Assembly (NCBI GenBank): GCA_002405915.1
Contig: DHMS01000030.1
Span: forward strand, 1-31,377
Direction: 5' to 3'
Length of the DNA stretch: 31,377 bases
Source: Christensenella sp. UBA4636
Lineage (GTDB): Bacteria; Bacillota; Clostridia; Christensenellales; Borkfalkiaceae
Position numbers and translations under genes: made by a program. Position 1 is the stretch's first letter; the number at the start of each line of letters is the position of its first letter. The notes beneath the pieces are model-generated. The model was not told the DNA's origin, searched no databases, and was given only the letters and a program-made list of their open reading frames with translations. Positions 15,832-22,345 of the stretch are shown here, one piece after another.

Positions 15832-15856
15832 CATAAAGACGTATTTAGGGTAAAAT
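15828..15856 (+). promoter_or_regulatory. Promoter of the 15920 gene
   Basis: TTGACA (15828-15833), 17-bp spacer, TAAAAT (15851-15856). The -35 box shares bases with the vanW stop codon. Confidence 0.8.
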
Positions 15857-15919
15857 TATCATAGTTGTTAAAAAGGCTAACGTCGGCAGAAAAAGAAAAA
15901 GTCGACGAAAGGTGAATTC

Positions 15920-16558
15920 ATGAAGCAATTTTTCCCGGATATTGATTACAACAAAGCAAAAAGAAGAAAGTATTTTATCCTTCTTGCCCTCGGTATAGTG
16001 CTTTTGGGCGGTACCGCGGTTACTTTCTTTATTTTAAAGCAGACGATGATAGCCTTAATGGTTCTCGTGTTTGCCGTCGTCGCATTGACGACCTTGCCGA
16101 GCGCGCTTTCGAGCTATCCCGTCAAAAAAGAGCCGCTTATCGAAGTGGACGGAACGAAAGTCAGACTTTACAACGGAAAAGCCGAATTAAAGGCGAGCGA
16201 AATTTTAGCCGTTTCCGTGCTTATCGACGTGCCGAAAATCAAAGGGCTTTCGACTAAGGAGGAAAAGGCGCAATATTTAAGAGAATGCGCGGCAAAAAAA
16301 CCGACCGAGCCGATAACGGGCGCGTGCGACATTACCGTGAAAGACGCCAAGGGCAAGGACGAAACGAAGTACAACATCGTTGAGGATTGCGTGGGCGCGT
16401 TGGAAGCTTTGCTTAGCGCGGGCGTGAAAAAATACAGGCTCGTGTACTGTTTGGATAAGCTTTCCGTCGCGGCGACGTATCCTTTGAACGGCAATTCTTC
16501 GGAAGGCAACGCGCTTAAAGAGCTTTCCGAAAAAGACAGAATGATGCAGCTTTTATAA
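15920..16558 (+). CDS. Two-helix membrane protein of unknown function
   Basis: This 212-residue protein begins with a basic cytosolic stretch ('DIDYNKAKRRK'), two closely spaced membrane helices (about 18-40 and 43-66), and a soluble domain of about 140 residues ('PLIEVDGTKVRLYNGKAEL', 'ACDITVKDAKGKDETKYNIV', 'VKKYRLVYCLDKLSVAATYP'). The soluble part alternates strands with a final helix and may be PH-like, resembling in layout the 11500 product, but I do not recognise a family. It has its own promoter, a preceding AAAGG RBS, and is followed after 30 bp by a tiny lipoprotein gene, so the two may be one unit. Confidence 0.7.
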   Translation: MKQFFPDIDYNKAKRRKYFILLALGIVLLGGTAVTFFILKQTMIALMVLVFAVVALTTLPSALSSYPVKKEPLIEVDGTKVRLYNGKAELKASEILAVSVLIDVPKIKGLSTKEEKAQYLRECAAKKPTEPITGACDITVKDAKGKDETKYNIVEDCVGALEALLSAGVKKYRLVYCLDKLSVAATYPLNGNSSEGNALKELSEKDRMMQLL

Positions 16559-16588
16559 GCTTTGCTTTCTACGATAGGAGAGAATTTT

Positions 16589-16747
16589 ATGAAAAAGTTA
16601 GTTATCCTAATTATTACCGTATGCTTAGCCGTAACCGCGCTCGTAGCGTGCAACAACGGCGGAAGCAATTCTTCAAGCAAGAACAACCCGACAAGTTCTT
16701 CCTCTTCTTCGGGCGGAATAGACTTGCCTTCGATACCTATTAACTAA
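16589..16747 (+). CDS. Small lipoprotein, 52 residues
   Basis: ATG 16589 has GGAGAG upstream; an in-frame TTG at 16562 overlaps no RBS and is rejected. The product is a lipoprotein signal (MKKLVILIITVCLAVTALVA, then C21) with the lipobox LVAC, followed by only ~30 residues rich in Ser, Asn and Gly and ending GGIDLPSIPIN. After processing it would be a lipid-anchored flexible peptide on the outside of the membrane. The Ser/Gly linker resembles the linkers of the larger lipoproteins at 22603 and 28863, so it might be the stub of a once larger lipoprotein. It could equally be a genuine small surface peptide. Confidence 0.7.
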   Translation: MKKLVILIITVCLAVTALVACNNGGSNSSSKNNPTSSSSSSGGIDLPSIPIN

Positions 16748-16765
16748 GAATATTTTACGCAAACA

Positions 16766-16810
16766 AAAACTCCGCGGATAGGTCGATAATCGACTTATAG
16801 GCGGGGTTTT
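16766..16810. terminator. Bidirectional terminator carrying the dispersed palindrome in its loop
   Basis: AAAACTCCGC (16766-16775) pairs with GCGGGGTTTT (16801-16810), with one wobble on one strand. The 25-nt loop contains the perfect palindrome GTCGATAATCGAC (16782-16794) plus TTATAG. T tracts follow on both strands, serving the convergent small lipoprotein gene and copA. Confidence 0.75.
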
Positions 16811-16844
16811 GCTTTGTTTTGAGTGCTTTTTGAAAAGCCTGACC

Positions 16845-17048
16845 TTAGTCTACTACGGTGTAGTCGGCGGCTTTTATGGCTTCCTTTATTTCTGTTAAGG
16901 TTGCGGGTGAAGCGAACTCCACGGTGACTTTGCCGCTAACGTGGTCGGCTTTTACCGCCGTAACGCCCGCGATTGCTTTAACCTTTTTTTCGACGGTCGC
17001 TTCGCAGTGACCGCACATCATGCCTTTTACGTTTATAATTTCTTTCAT
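16845..17048 (-). CDS. Possible separately translated CopZ-like copper chaperone inside copA
   Basis: Codon 783 of copA is ATG (17048-17046), and directly upstream lies GGAGG (17058-17054) with a 5-nt spacer, an optimal ribosome-binding site. Starting there gives a 67-residue protein with the exact extent of a free CopZ/HMA chaperone ('MKEIINVKGMMCGHCEATVE' ... 'IKAADYTVVD'). Within a long open frame such a perfect site at the exact domain boundary suggests either that copZ was a downstream gene fused to copA by loss of the copA stop, or that both the long ATPase and the free chaperone are made from one mRNA. Making both is inference; the site itself is plain in the sequence. Confidence 0.55.
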   Translation of the reverse strand: MKEIINVKGMMCGHCEATVEKKVKAIAGVTAVKADHVSGKVTVEFASPATLTEIKEAIKAADYTVVD

Positions 17049-19394
17049 AATATCCTCCGTCGGCTGAGTTTTAGCAGCCGCATTTTTTGTTTCTTGTATT
17101 TTGCAAGTTTCGTTTGAGTCGCCGCAAGAATTGCCGCAAGCAGACTTCTCAACCTTAGGCAAAGAGGCGAGTACGTCGGGCTTGACGAGGTTGAGTCTTA
17201 ACGCGTTTGAAACTACGAACACGCTCGATAAGCTCATTGCCGCCGCCGCAAACATCGGGTTTAAAGACCAACCTATCGCGGCGAATGCGCCCGCGGCAAT
17301 CGGAATTCCGATTATATTATATATGAACGCCCAGAACAAGTTTTCCTTTACGTTGAGTATCGTGCGCTTGGAGAGCTTAAAGGCGAATAAGAGCGAAGAT
17401 AAATCGTTCATGACGACTACTTCCGCCGCGTCCACCGCTACGAACGAACCCGAAGAAACCGCCACGCCTACGTCCGCCGCGGAGAGTGCGGGTGCGTCGT
17501 TCACGCCGTCGCCGACCATTGCCGTTAAGGCTTGGGCTTTGAGTTTTGCGACCACGTTTTGCTTGTCCTCGGGCAGAACGTCCGATATGACGTTTTCTTC
17601 CTTTATGCCGACGAGAGAGGCTATCGCAAGCGCGGTCGCGCGGTTGTCGCCCGTGAGCATGTAAACGTTTATGGCGTAAGAGGTGAGTTTTGCAATTACT
17701 TCTTTCGCTTCCTTTTTAGGTTTGTCGGCTACCGCGATAATGCCCGCAAGCGTTCCGCCTAACGCAAAGTAAAGAGGCGTTTTGCCTTCGCCGGCAAGCT
17801 TTTCCGCAACGCTTTTATATTCTTTGATGTCGATATTTTCGCTTGCCATAAGTTTGGCGTTTCCCGCGATAATCGACTTATCGCCCCACTTTGCTTTAAG
17901 CCCCGAACCCGTAAGCTCGGCAAAATCGCTTAAAACTATGTCGCTTTCGGGTAAGCTTTCTACTACCGCTTTCGCGAGCGGGTGTTTGGAAAGAGCTTCT
18001 ATCGCAACGGCGATTTTTTGTAAAGTTTTTTTATCGGCGGAAGCCGGGATAACGTCAGTCACGGCGGGTTTGCCGTAAGTTATCGTTCCCGTTTTATCCA
18101 TAACCACGTTTTTGCATTTGCCTAAAACTTCGAGCGAAGTCGCCGTTTTAAAGAGTACGCCGTGCTTTGCGCCGACTCCGCTGCCGACCATTATCGCAAC
18201 GGGTGTTGCTAAGCCGAGCGCGCACGGACACGAGATAACGAGAACGGCAACCGCGTGAGTGAGCGCGTTGGAAATTCCTTGACCGATTATGAGCCAAATT
18301 ATGAAAGTTACGAGAGCGATACCCATTACCGCGGGAACGAACACGCCCGCCACCTTGTCGGCGATTTTTGCAATCGGGGCTTTGGTGAGCGAAACGTTTT
18401 TAACCATTTCGACAATCCTATTTATCGTCGAATCGTTGCCGACCCTCGTTGCTTTTGCCGTGATATAACCGTTCATATTGACGGTTGAAGAGGAAATTTC
18501 GTCGCCGACCGTTTTGTCTACGGGGATACTTTCGCCCGTTAAATTGGCTTGATTTATCGCCGCGCCGCCGCTTATTATAACGCCGTCCACGGGGACCGCG
18601 TCGCCGGTTTTTACGACGAAAATATCGCCTTCGCGCACTTCGTCAATCGGCACCGTTACTTCAACGCCGTCCTTTAAAAGCGTCGCCGTTTCGGGCATAA
18701 GAGAGAGAAGAGCGTCTATTGCGTCCGTCGTTCTGCCTTTGGAGAGGCTTTCGAGGAACTTGCCGAGGGTGATGAGCGTTACTATCATCGCCGCGCCTTC
18801 GAAGTAAAGCTCGTGCTTTAAGTGCATTGCATGTTCCGGCGTTACGCCTATGCGCACGGTGGTGACTACGCTGTAAATAAAGCTTGCGCCCGCGCCGATT
18901 GTGACGAGTGCGTCCATATTAGGCGAAAGCGATATCAGGCTTTTTACGCCGCTGACGAAGAATTTTCTGTTGATTATAAGTATCGCAAGCGTGAAAATTG
19001 CCTGGTAAAGCGCAAAGTACAAGGCGTTTTCGTCGCCCGATAAAAACGGGGGAAGAGGCGCGCCGAACATACTGCCCATAGAAACGTACATTAACGGAAC
19101 TAAAAGCGCAAGGCTGATAATGAGCCGCGTTAAAAGCTTTTTTGTTTCGGGCGAAGAGTGCAAAGTTTTCTTTTCCTTTCCGTCGTCCGCTTTTGCAGTG
19201 TAGCCCGCGCCGACTACCGCCGCGATTATCGATTTTTCGGTTGCCGGCTCGTCGAATTCGACTTGCATTTCGCCTAATATAAGGTTGACGGCAACGCTTT
19301 TTACGCCGTTTACCGCGCTAACGGCTTTTTCGACGCGCGCGCTGCACGCCGCGCAGCTCATTCCGCCGACCTTGAATTTTTGTCGGATTGGCAT
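16845..19394 (-). CDS. copA: Copper-translocating P1B-type ATPase with fused CopZ-like C-terminal domain
   Basis: The protein has 849 residues. N-terminal HMA domain with GMSCAAC (C14, C17); membrane helices; actuator motif LTGES (285-289); ion-binding CPC in helix 6 (C389, C391); phosphorylation site DKTGT (D433); nucleotide-binding SKHPLA (H471, P472); hinge GDGVND (628-633). These are the marks of Cu+ exporters. Unusually, after the last helices a Cys-rich linker (C753, C757, C764) leads to a second HMA domain (783-849) with GMMCGHC (C794, C797). AAAGGAG precedes ATG 19394 and a TTTACA-16-TATAAT promoter lies upstream. No CsoR/CopY regulator gene is adjacent. See the separate entry for the internal start. 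Confidence 0.96.
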   Translation of the reverse strand: MPIRQKFKVGGMSCAACSARVEKAVSAVNGVKSVAVNLILGEMQVEFDEPATEKSIIAAVVGAGYTAKADDGKEKKTLHSSPETKKLLTRLIISLALLVPLMYVSMGSMFGAPLPPFLSGDENALYFALYQAIFTLAILIINRKFFVSGVKSLISLSPNMDALVTIGAGASFIYSVVTTVRIGVTPEHAMHLKHELYFEGAAMIVTLITLGKFLESLSKGRTTDAIDALLSLMPETATLLKDGVEVTVPIDEVREGDIFVVKTGDAVPVDGVIISGGAAINQANLTGESIPVDKTVGDEISSSTVNMNGYITAKATRVGNDSTINRIVEMVKNVSLTKAPIAKIADKVAGVFVPAVMGIALVTFIIWLIIGQGISNALTHAVAVLVISCPCALGLATPVAIMVGSGVGAKHGVLFKTATSLEVLGKCKNVVMDKTGTITYGKPAVTDVIPASADKKTLQKIAVAIEALSKHPLAKAVVESLPESDIVLSDFAELTGSGLKAKWGDKSIIAGNAKLMASENIDIKEYKSVAEKLAGEGKTPLYFALGGTLAGIIAVADKPKKEAKEVIAKLTSYAINVYMLTGDNRATALAIASLVGIKEENVISDVLPEDKQNVVAKLKAQALTAMVGDGVNDAPALSAADVGVAVSSGSFVAVDAAEVVVMNDLSSLLFAFKLSKRTILNVKENLFWAFIYNIIGIPIAAGAFAAIGWSLNPMFAAAAMSLSSVFVVSNALRLNLVKPDVLASLPKVEKSACGNSCGDSNETCKIQETKNAAAKTQPTEDIMKEIINVKGMMCGHCEATVEKKVKAIAGVTAVKADHVSGKVTVEFASPATLTEIKEAIKAADYTVVD

Positions 19395-19462
19395 TGTAAC
19401 TCCTTTATACCGCGCCTATAAAGCGCAATATGAATTTTTCGTCACGTTTTGTGTTCGATTGT

Positions 19463-19490
19463 ATTATACCACGTTTTTCGATTTTGTAAA
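19463..19490 (-). promoter_or_regulatory. Promoter of copA
   Basis: TTTACA (19490-19485), 16-bp spacer, TATAAT (19468-19463). I saw no clear CopY or CsoR operator around it. Confidence 0.65.
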
Positions 19491-19510
19491 GCGAAACGGC
19501 GCAAAAATAT

Positions 19511-19540
19511 TTGCAAAAACGAAAATTTTTATGATATACT
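19511..19540 (+). promoter_or_regulatory. Promoter of the Nudix gene
   Basis: TTGCAA (19511-19516), 18-bp spacer, TATACT (19535-19540), 42 bp before ATG 19583. Confidence 0.6.
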
Positions 19541-19582
19541 TATATATAAATAATGATTATACTTTTGCAACGAGGTGAATTT

Positions 19583-20170
19583 ATGGCAGAATACGTAATG
19601 ACGGTACCCGCAGAACTGTTGAAAAAAACTTTCGGCGAGAACGCGGAAAGGCTCATTAAAGCGGACGAAAAAAAGTTTATCGATTTTGCGGAAAGTCACG
19701 CAGAATACGTTTTGAGAAGCGAAGCGGAAGAGGACGAAAGCAAAAAACAGATTATAGCGTACCTTTTGATACGTTACGGCGATAAAGTGTTTATGACGAG
19801 GCGACTCAAAGCCCAAAGCGAAGCGCGGCTCCACGACCGCCGCTCGGTAGGTATCGGCGGACACGTCAACACGACGGACGGTAGCAAAAACGCCGTGCTT
19901 GCGGGGTTAAAAAGAGAATTGCATGAAGAGGTGAAAATACCCGAAAGTTACGAGATGAAATTCCTCGGAATAATCAACGACGACTCGACTTCGGTCGGCA
20001 AAGTGCATACGGGGCTTTGCTATGAAATAATATTGCCGTCGCCGTCGTGCGAAATACTCGAAACCGAAAAAATGGCGGGCGAATGGGCGAACGAAGATAA
20101 AATAAAGGAAGTTTTCGACAGCTTTGAAAACTGGTCGAAGATAGTTTTAAACACCGTTTTTAATTATTGA
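19583..20170 (+). CDS. Nudix-fold hydrolase (predicted phosphoesterase)
   Basis: ATG 19583 has GAGGTG upstream; the in-frame ATG at 19553 lacks an RBS. The product has 195 residues. The centre carries 'RRSVGIGGHVNTTDG' and 'GLKRELHEEVKI', the core REx2EE of a Nudix box. The box is degenerate: the Glu expected seven residues before the Arg is Asn, and the Gly after EE is Lys. This pattern (VGIGGHxN ... RELxEEV) recalls the COG4112-type predicted phosphoesterases rather than MutT itself. The metal-binding Glu residues of RELHEEV are intact, so activity is plausible, but the substrate is unknown. It is a single-gene unit with its own promoter and terminator. Confidence 0.82.
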   Translation: MAEYVMTVPAELLKKTFGENAERLIKADEKKFIDFAESHAEYVLRSEAEEDESKKQIIAYLLIRYGDKVFMTRRLKAQSEARLHDRRSVGIGGHVNTTDGSKNAVLAGLKRELHEEVKIPESYEMKFLGIINDDSTSVGKVHTGLCYEIILPSPSCEILETEKMAGEWANEDKIKEVFDSFENWSKIVLNTVFNY

Positions 20171-20177
20171 AAATAGT

Positions 20178-20216
20178 AAAGGGTTACGCTTTTTTGTTTC
20201 AAGCGCAACCCTTTTC
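20178..20216 (+). terminator. Terminator of the Nudix gene
   Basis: AAAGGGTT and CGCTT on the left (20178-20191) pair with AAGCG and AACCCTTT on the right (20201-20214), each side with one unpaired base, followed by TTTTC. Confidence 0.7.
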
Positions 20217-20218
20217 AA

Positions 20219-20255
20219 AACCGCAAAAGTGCGGCTATATGTCGATTATTCGATA
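20219..20255 (-). terminator. Terminator and dispersed-element copy after the 20259 gene
   Basis: On the minus strand CGAATAATCGACATATAG (a diverged element copy) is followed by the hairpin CCGCA-CTTT-TGCGG and TTTTG. It would end the transcript of the two membrane-protein genes. Confidence 0.6.
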
Positions 20256-20258
20256 TTT

Positions 20259-20849
20259 TTAGTTAAGTAAAGCCCTTAAAGCCTTAAAGGAATTTTCCGT
20301 TTTTACCGTTCCGTTGTCGACGGAATATTCGCCGGAGTTTGGGGTGAGCTTGTTTACGCACACTATAAACGGTTCGTCGGCAAAAACCGCAAAACGCTTT
20401 AAAAGGTTTATTCCGTCGTCGTGACTGTAAACGACAATGCCGTAATTTTCGCCGTTTTTGGCGGCAAAGGCAAAATCGCCGTCAATTTCGTACTGCTCTA
20501 AAAGCTTATTAGTTATCGGTACGAATAAGTTTTCGCAATCGAGGTTAATGAGGCATTTTTCGGGGATAATAACGAGGTCGGACGTAAAGAAAGCCGAGTG
20601 AACGGGATTAGGAAAAACGTCGTTTTCATCGTTGCAAACGGTCAGATAAGTATCTACGTTCGTTTCGGAAGTGATTTTTCTTCTTATTTGTGAGTTTTCG
20701 GTAGATTCCGCGTATAAAAATACGGTGATTTTCTCGCACGAGCGGTTGTCGAATGCAAATATATATATAAATCCCCACGCCACAACCGAGAGTAAGAACA
20801 TCGGCGCGACCCACCTCGCGCATATCAAAAGCGCATATTTTCTATTCAT
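20259..20849 (-). CDS. Single-pass membrane protein of unknown function
   Basis: ATG 20849 is chosen because GGAGG lies 6 bases upstream; it overlaps the end of the upstream gene by 8 bases, pointing to translational coupling. The product has 196 residues with one N-terminal membrane helix (about 12-33, 'WVAPMFLLSVVAWGFIYIF') and a long extracytoplasmic part. That part ('SDLVIIPEKCLINLDCENLF', 'NYGIVVYSHDDGI', 'VNKLTPNSGEYS') has an alternating strand/helix pattern distantly like solute-binding or peripheral membrane proteins, but I see no motif that names it. It probably acts together with the gene at 20842-21327. Confidence 0.7.
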   Translation of the reverse strand: MNRKYALLICARWVAPMFLLSVVAWGFIYIFAFDNRSCEKITVFLYAESTENSQIRRKITSETNVDTYLTVCNDENDVFPNPVHSAFFTSDLVIIPEKCLINLDCENLFVPITNKLLEQYEIDGDFAFAAKNGENYGIVVYSHDDGINLLKRFAVFADEPFIVCVNKLTPNSGEYSVDNGTVKTENSFKALRALLN

Positions 20850-21327
20850 TTTCCGCCTCCGAAGCCGTTCCGCAAACAAAATTATTGTGTATCACGTAGT
20901 AGGTTTTTTGCTCGCCTTGGTTAGGTAAGAGCGATTCTTTCGAAAAATAAAGGTATCTGTCAATCCCGTCGTCGCACGCAAGAAGCACCGTCGCAAACAT
21001 AAGCCCGTCTTTTTTTATGGGCTTTTTGTAAACTTCCGTAACCGTTCCGCAAAGCTTTTTAGACGGGGCAAGCGAACGGTTGATAAAAGCGATAAGCCGC
21101 TTTTCGTGCAAGTAAAAAACTATCGCGGCGACAAAAGAGGAAAGCGCAAGCCCGCCCGAAACGGAAGATAGAACGTAAGCTAAGGGTCTACCTATCTCCC
21201 AACGCCTTGCCGCGCAGATTATCGACAACGTCAAAAATACCGCGCCTATCAAAAAGCCCGCCGATAAGTTGATTATTCGACGAATATTAAGTTTTTTAAC
21301 GTCGGATTCGCTGTAAATCAGTTTCAA
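20842..21327 (-). CDS. Two-helix membrane protein of unknown function
   Basis: The start is TTG 21327, preceded by AGAGG. The 161-residue product has two membrane helices (about 19-42 and 49-73) and a soluble domain of about 85 residues ('CGTVTEVYKKPIKKDGLMFA', 'DDGIDRYLYFS', 'TYYVIHNNFVCG') that looks like a small beta barrel. Part of the first helix ('NLSAGFLIG') is encoded by DNA that matches the dispersed intergenic element at most positions (21252-21277). It is the first gene of a pair with the 20259 gene, and its promoter is enclosed in a large inverted repeat. Function unknown. Confidence 0.7.
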   Translation of the reverse strand: MKLIYSESDVKKLNIRRIINLSAGFLIGAVFLTLSIICAARRWEIGRPLAYVLSSVSGGLALSSFVAAIVFYLHEKRLIAFINRSLAPSKKLCGTVTEVYKKPIKKDGLMFATVLLACDDGIDRYLYFSKESLLPNQGEQKTYYVIHNNFVCGTASEAENE

Positions 21328-21356
21328 CTTAGGACCTCTTTGTAATCGGATTTTTT

Positions 21357-21424
21357 AGTGTATATTTTAACTATAAGTGCGCGTATAAGGCGTTTAAACG
21401 CACTTTCTTAATAAAATATACACT
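21357..21424. repeat. 13-bp inverted repeat enclosing smaller palindromes at a promoter
   Basis: AGTGTATATTTTA (21357-21369) and TAAAATATACACT (21412-21424) are exact reverse complements 42 bp apart. Between them AAGTGCG (21375-21381) pairs with CGCACTT (21399-21405), and GCGTTTAAACGC (21390-21401) is a perfect palindrome. The right outer arm contains the -10 box of the minus-strand promoter, so the structure is either an operator with looping or a 5'-leader RNA fold. Confidence 0.75.
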
Positions 21425-21443
21425 TTTTTAGAAAATTTGTCAA
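21415..21443 (-). promoter_or_regulatory. Promoter of the membrane-protein pair
   Basis: TTGACA (21443-21438), 17-bp spacer, TATATT (21420-21415). The -10 lies within the right arm of the 13-bp inverted repeat. Confidence 0.75.
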
Positions 21444-21511
21444 CAATTGGGCTTAAAAGGGAATTTAAATAAATAATTTTTCTAAAATAGCTTGTTTTAA
21501 AAGGCAAATAA

Positions 21512-21540
21512 TTGTCAAATCGGCGATTATATGATACAAT
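21512..21540 (+). promoter_or_regulatory. Promoter of mgsA
   Basis: TTGTCA (21512-21517), 17-bp spacer, TACAAT (21535-21540). Confidence 0.7.
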
Positions 21541-21593
21541 CTATATAGTGATAAAAAACGAAATCACAATAGAAAACACGGAGGGAATACTAA

Positions 21594-21962
21594 ATGGAAA
21601 GAAAAACCATTGCGCTCGTCGCGCACGATATGAAGAAGCCCGAAATAGTAAAGTGGGCTACGGAAAACACAGACGTTTTATCGAATTACGATTTATGCGG
21701 AACGGGAACGACCGCTAAGCTTATCGCCGAAGCTACCGGGCTTGACGTGAAGCCTTACCTTTCGGGGCCTCTTGGCGGCGACCTCGAAATAGGCGCGAAA
21801 GTTGCGGAAGGCAAAATCAACGCGGTAATATTTTTCTGGGACCCGTTGCAGGCTCAACCGCACGACCCGGACATTAAGGCGCTTTTAAGAATAACCGTCG
21901 TTTACGACGTGCCTATCGCCACCAACCGCTCCACCGCGGACTGCGTTTTGAAGTCGCTGTAA
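21594..21962 (+). CDS. mgsA: Methylglyoxal synthase
   Basis: This 122-residue cytosolic enzyme converts dihydroxyacetone phosphate to methylglyoxal and phosphate, a bypass of lower glycolysis when phosphate is short or sugar phosphates accumulate. Near-complete family signatures: 'IALVAHDMKKPEIVKWA', the phosphate-binding 'LCGTGTTAKLIAEATGL', 'SGPLGGDLEIGAKVAEG' with the catalytic Asp, and 'FFWDPLQAQPHDPDIKALLR' with the conserved His and Asp. The length fits the short bacterial form. GGAGGG precedes the ATG; it has its own promoter and a strong terminator. Its position next to glycoside-degrading genes fits sugar catabolism but is not evidence of linkage. Confidence 0.97.
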   Translation: MERKTIALVAHDMKKPEIVKWATENTDVLSNYDLCGTGTTAKLIAEATGLDVKPYLSGPLGGDLEIGAKVAEGKINAVIFFWDPLQAQPHDPDIKALLRITVVYDVPIATNRSTADCVLKSL

Positions 21963-21982
21963 TTATTATATAATGAATGTAG

Positions 21983-22018
21983 AGGACCTTTGCTTTTTTT
22001 TGCAAGGGTCCTTTTTTT
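21983..22018 (+). terminator. Strong terminator of mgsA
   Basis: AGGACCTTTGC pairs with GCAAGGGTCCT across an 8-nt T loop and is followed by seven T. Confidence 0.9.
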
Positions 22019-22040
22019 AGTGCCACAGAGAGGCGCAAGC

Positions 22041-22138
22041 AAGTTGAAAGTTGAGAGTTGAAAGGTGAAAATTGAGGACAAAAAAATATTATAATATGTG
22101 TATCCGCAACTTTCAATTTTCCATTTTCAACTTTCATT
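22041..22138. repeat. TTGAAAG heptad repeats in inverted orientation
   Basis: Several degenerate TTGAAAG/TTGAAAA units at 22041-22076 face their reverse complement (CTTTCAA/TTTTCAA units) at 22107-22138 around a 30-bp AT-rich centre. The arrangement would fold into a long imperfect hairpin. The same heptad occurs at 28638-28833. Confidence 0.8.
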
Positions 22139-22148
22139 TTTTTTGTGA

Positions 22149-22345
22149 ACACTGTTAAAAAACTGTCCTTTTCGACCTTCAAATTCACGATTACGTCTGC
22201 CGACCTTCCCCCGATTGCGGAGCAATCTTTGTGGGGAAGGGGGACCGACTGAACGTCGGTGGATGAGGGGTAAAAAAACGACTTGAAAAATTTTGACACT
22301 GTTCAAAAAACTGTCCTTTTCGACCCCTAAATTCACGATTACGTC
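22149..22345. repeat. 50-bp direct repeat flanking a large hairpin
   Basis: A ~50-bp unit beginning ACACTGTT and ending TTCACGATTACGTC occurs at 22149-22197 and again at 22296-22345, with a few substitutions and a 1-bp indel. Between the copies lies a stem-loop with arms CCTTCCCC and GGGGAAGG, an inner perfect stem GATTGC/GCAATC, and outer CCGAC/GTCGG arms. No coding potential: the short open frames are translations of the repeat. Confidence 0.8.

Noticed and set aside
17101..17664. 187-codon open frame antisense to copA
   Set aside because: Shadow of copA; Ala/Ser/Thr-rich composition mirrors the opposite-strand codons.
19395..19462. CopY/CsoR operator upstream of copA
   Set aside because: Only loose TATA/GCGC symmetry was found (TATACCGCGCCTATA); it does not match known copper operator patterns.
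22127..22336. Minus-strand open frame of 69 codons with repeated FLNSV/FFNSV words
   Set aside because: It is the translation of the two 50-bp direct repeats and the hairpin between them; no RBS.
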